Notes under the pieces: generated by a model
The model's database searches: none
Seen by the model: the letters and a program-made list of their open reading frames with translations, nothing else
Told to the model about the DNA's origin: nothing
Program-made: the position numbers and the translations under genes
Assembly: GCF_002150765.1 (NCBI RefSeq)
Contig: NZ_MUYM01000003.1
Span: 1 to 64,000 of the forward strand
Source of the DNA: Lentzea kentuckyensis
Lineage (GTDB): Bacteria; Actinomycetota; Actinomycetes; Mycobacteriales; Pseudonocardiaceae
DNA length: 64,000 nucleotides
Direction: 5' to 3'
Shown here: in pieces, positions 42,379 to 64,000 of the stretch
Numbering within the stretch: position 1 is the stretch's first letter
Layout: each line of letters starts with the position of its first letter

Positions 42379-43625
42379 GACCCGATGTCCACCTTCGGCG
42401 GGGCACCGCGCATCGCCCGGTTGCTCGCCGCCGCGATCGTCAGCAGCAGCACCGCGCCGCCGAGCAGTGAGCCGGTCCAGCCGATCCCGGCGTGGTCGAG
42501 CAGGTAGCCGCCGATCGGGCCCGCCGCGGCGTTCGCGCCGGAGCAGAGGAACCGCGCGGCCCCGTTCACCCGGCCCTGCAGGTGTTCCGGGGTGTTCTGC
42601 ACCTGGAACGTCCAGCCCGCCACGTTGAGCACGCCACCCACCAGCGAGTTGCCGGCGAAGATCGCGGCCAGCAGCACGGGGTCGCGGACGAAGGCGATCG
42701 CGGGGATCAGCAACGTCCAGGTGCCGTAGCCGAGGATCCAGGTGGTGCGCATGTTCACCCGGCGGATCCACCACGGCGCGAGCAGGGCACCGGCGAAGCC
42801 GCCGACACCGCCGACCGCGGTGATCACACCGACCAGCGCGGGGGAGTTGTTGTTGCTGTGGATGATCAGCAGTACGGTCAGGAACACGACCTGGAAGATG
42901 AAGTTGCTGCCGGCGAACAGTCCGATGAGGACCCGGGCGAACTTCTCCTGCCAGGCCCAGCGGATGCCTTCGCCGATCTCGACGTGCAGCCTGCGCCTGG
43001 GCTGGGTCTGCTCGGTGCGGAACCCACGGCGGATGAACAGCACCAGCACCACCGCGACCAGGTCCGCGATGGCGGAGAAGGCGAACGGCAGCCAGCGGGT
43101 CAGGGTGAACAGCGCGCTGCCGATGGGCTGGCCGATCAGGCCGATGGCCGAACCGCGGGCCTCGTTCTGGGACAGCGCGGTCGGCAACTGCTCGCGGCTG
43201 ACCACGTTGCGCACGGCTGCGCGTTCGGCCAGGTCGTAGAAGATGCCGCGGGTGGACTCCAGGAAGGCGGCCACCATCAGGTGCGGGATCCACACCGCGT
43301 CGAAGTACACCGCCACCGCGACGCTGGCGATGGCGAACGCGCCGATGATGTCGCAGGTCAGCATCAGCTTGCGGCGGTCCCACCGGTCCACCAGCGCGCC
43401 GGCGGGCAGTTGGATGAGCAGGGTGGCCAGCTGGGAGGCGAAGGCCACCCAGCCGGTCAGCACCGCCGAGCCGGTCTCCCACAGCGCGAGCAGCGGGAAC
43501 GCCACCATGCCGACGGTGGCGGCGAAGTGGGACATGCCGGCGCCGAGCCAGAGCCGGACGAAGTCCCGGTTCTTGCGCAGTGGCACCGGTTCGGTGGTGG
43601 TCTCGGAGTCGGTCGGGGTGCTCAT
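42375..43625 (-). CDS. MFS exporter (EntS-like family)
   Basis: 416 aa with about 12 helices. The loop between helices 2 and 3 reads GALVDRWDRRKLML, the MFS signature, and the overall pattern is that of the MFS_3/enterobactin-exporter group often used for peptide or siderophore export. Probable role: export of the lipopeptide or its precursor, perhaps with self-protection. ATG 43625 overlaps the stop of the stand-alone A domain gene (ATGA), and its own stop overlaps the glycosyltransferase start, so the three are translationally coupled. Confidence 0.9.
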   Translation of the reverse strand: MSTPTDSETTTEPVPLRKNRDFVRLWLGAGMSHFAATVGMVAFPLLALWETGSAVLTGWVAFASQLATLLIQLPAGALVDRWDRRKLMLTCDIIGAFAIASVAVAVYFDAVWIPHLMVAAFLESTRGIFYDLAERAAVRNVVSREQLPTALSQNEARGSAIGLIGQPIGSALFTLTRWLPFAFSAIADLVAVVLVLFIRRGFRTEQTQPRRRLHVEIGEGIRWAWQEKFARVLIGLFAGSNFIFQVVFLTVLLIIHSNNNSPALVGVITAVGGVGGFAGALLAPWWIRRVNMRTTWILGYGTWTLLIPAIAFVRDPVLLAAIFAGNSLVGGVLNVAGWTFQVQNTPEHLQGRVNGAARFLCSGANAAAGPIGGYLLDHAGIGWTGSLLGGAVLLLTIAAASNRAMRGAPPKVDIGS

Positions 43626-45069
43626 CGAGCAGCTCCTCGGCGGGCGGTGCGCGGATCGGGCAGGGCGGAGCGGTCGAGTTTCCCGCTGGTGTTCAAGGGA
43701 ATTCGGGCGATGGCCAGGAACGTGCCTGGCACCATGTAGTCCGGCAGCGCGGCAGCCAGGTGCGCGCGAATACCGGCCACGTCGGGGCGGCGGCCGGGCG
43801 CGGGTACCAGGTAGCCGATCAGGCGCTGGTCGCCGGGTTCGGGTTCGCGAACCGCGGCCACCGCGTCGGCCAGGTCGGGGTGCTCGCGCAGCCGGGCCTC
43901 GATCTCACCGAGTTCGATGCGGTGGCCGCGGATCTTGACCTGGGTGTCCGCGCGGCCCAGGAACTCCAGGCCGTGCGCGGTGTGCCGGACCAGGTCGCCG
44001 GTGCGGTACCGCCGGGCGCCGGGCTCGCCGTCCGGATCGGGCACGAACCGTTCGGCGGTCAGCGCCGGACGGCCGAGGTAGCCGCGGGCCAGGCCGTGGC
44101 CGCCGATGTAAAGCTCACCGTCGACCACGTACAGGCTGGTGTTGGCCAGCGGGCCGCCCAGCGAGACCTGCTCGGTCCGCGACGGCACCGGCCAGTGTGC
44201 GGACCAGACCGTGGTCTCGGTCGGACCGTACACATTGGACAGCAGCTTGAGTCGTGCGCGCAGCTGGGTTGCCAGCGCGACCGGCAGTGCCTCACCGCCG
44301 ACCAGTCCGATGGCGCCCGGCTCGTCGAACCCGGCGGTCAGCAGCAGCCGCCAGCCGGAGGGGGTGGCCTGCACGTGGGTCAGCCCGTGCGTCCGGATCA
44401 GTTCGAGCAGCGCCACCGGGTCCTTGGCCTCGGCGTCGGTGGCCAGGGCCAGCTCGCCGCCGCTGGTCAGCGGCAGGTACAGCTCGACCGCGGAGATGTC
44501 GAAGGACACCGAGGTCGAGGCCAGCCACCGACCGCCGCCCACGCCGACGTCGGCCCCCATCGAGCCGATCAGGTTGGCCAGCGCGCCGTGGCTGATCATC
44601 ACTCCCTTGGGTTTCCCGGTGGAACCCGAGGTGTAGATGACGTAGGCCAGCTGGTCGGGGCTCAGTTCGGGCAGCGGTTCGTCCGAGTGCTCGACGGCGT
44701 CCATGCGCACCACGTGCCCGGTGAAGGAATCCGGGATCCGCGGGGCCAGTTCGCCGTGGGTGAGCAGGATCCGCGCGCCGCTGTCGCTGAGCATGTGCGC
44801 CAGCCGCGCCGGCGGCAGGTTCGCGTCCAGCGGCAGGTAGGCGGTGCCGGCCAGCCACACGCCGAGCAAAGCGGGCAGCAGGTCCGGTCCTCGGCGCAGG
44901 CAGACCGCGACCGGGACGTCCGCCTCCGCGCCGAGGTGGCGCAGGTGGCGGGCGATCTGCTGCGCCCGTTCGGTCAGCTCGCGGTAGCGCAGGCGCACGT
45001 CGCCGGTGCGCACCGCGATCTCGTCCGGTCGCGCGGCGGCCTGGCTCGCTATCAGCTCAGGAACGAGCG

Positions 45070-45073
<4 letters not shown>
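43622..45073 (-). CDS. stand-alone NRPS adenylation domain, glycine-like code
   Basis: 483 aa, an A domain with no carrier domain. Core motifs YTSGSTGKPKGV, YGPTETTVW, YRTGDL and the catalytic Lys in NTSGKLDRSALP are present. Reading the pocket by eye (GrsA numbering) gives D-I-V-Q-L-G-V-V-W-K, close to the textbook glycine code DILQLGLIWK, so glycine is the best guess. It must charge a carrier in trans, either a carrier outside the window, the ACP, or a PCP of the large NRPS. TTG start 45073 overlaps the NRPS stop (TTGA). MbtH may be its partner. Confidence 0.9.

Positions 45074-64000
<18,927 letters not shown>

Overview
The window is GC-rich actinobacterial DNA. GTG, TTG and possibly CTG starts, 4-bp stop/start overlaps, mycothiol-dependent enzymes, a CobC/Nif3/zinc-ribbon block and a lipopeptide-type NRPS point to a filamentous actinomycete, most likely Pseudonocardiaceae (Lentzea/Saccharothrix-like). 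The family placement is inference. No gap between genes exceeds about 140 bp, and I saw no rRNA, tRNA, CRISPR array or insertion sequence.

Left part (1-12.3 kb): three tandem minus-strand zinc metallopeptidase paralogues stand divergent from a plus-strand series of DUF2207 membrane protein, two M16 peptidase subunits and NudC. A DUF5937-type repressor-like gene, a small secreted protein, and a frameshifted FAD monooxygenase divergent from a MarR regulator follow.

Defence region (12.3-22.4 kb): jetA-jetB-jetC of a Wadjet type II-like SMC anti-plasmid system (DUF2397, DUF2398, TIGR02680) form a tightly coupled minus-strand operon. The jetD homologue (TIGR02679/DUF2399 type) is not next to jetC. 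It lies about 2.4 kb further on, behind a plus-strand TetR/mycothiol-isomerase/serine-hydrolase block, and its Toprim acidic residues appear replaced. This is the most unusual defence-related feature here.

Core block (22.5-28.8 kb): cobD, SURF1, DUF1349, a short fructosamine-kinase-like gene, a low-molecular-weight tyrosine phosphatase, a small hypothetical protein, cobC, Nif3 and a coiled-coil zinc-ribbon protein. This resembles the mycobacterial Rv2229c-Rv2236c neighbourhood. It stops at 28770, where accessory DNA begins with a frameshifted SARP/BTAD regulator and several small secreted-protein genes.

Right part (about 31.5-64 kb, continuing past the window): an apparently single minus-strand lipopeptide biosynthetic operon. 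In transcription order it holds a giant NRPS (at least six C-A-PCP modules, 5' end outside the window, ending in a degenerate epimerase-like remnant with no thioesterase domain), a stand-alone adenylation domain with a glycine-like code, an MFS exporter, a GT39-type membrane glycosyltransferase, a type II thioesterase, a stand-alone condensation domain, a fatty acyl-AMP ligase, two long acyl-CoA dehydrogenases, an acyl carrier protein, an MbtH protein and two uncharacterised membrane/secreted proteins. Together these suggest an unsaturated fatty-acylated, possibly glycosylated, Asn-rich lipopeptide. An 11-bp palindrome, TCCACWGTGGA, recurs ten times across the window, far more often than base composition predicts.
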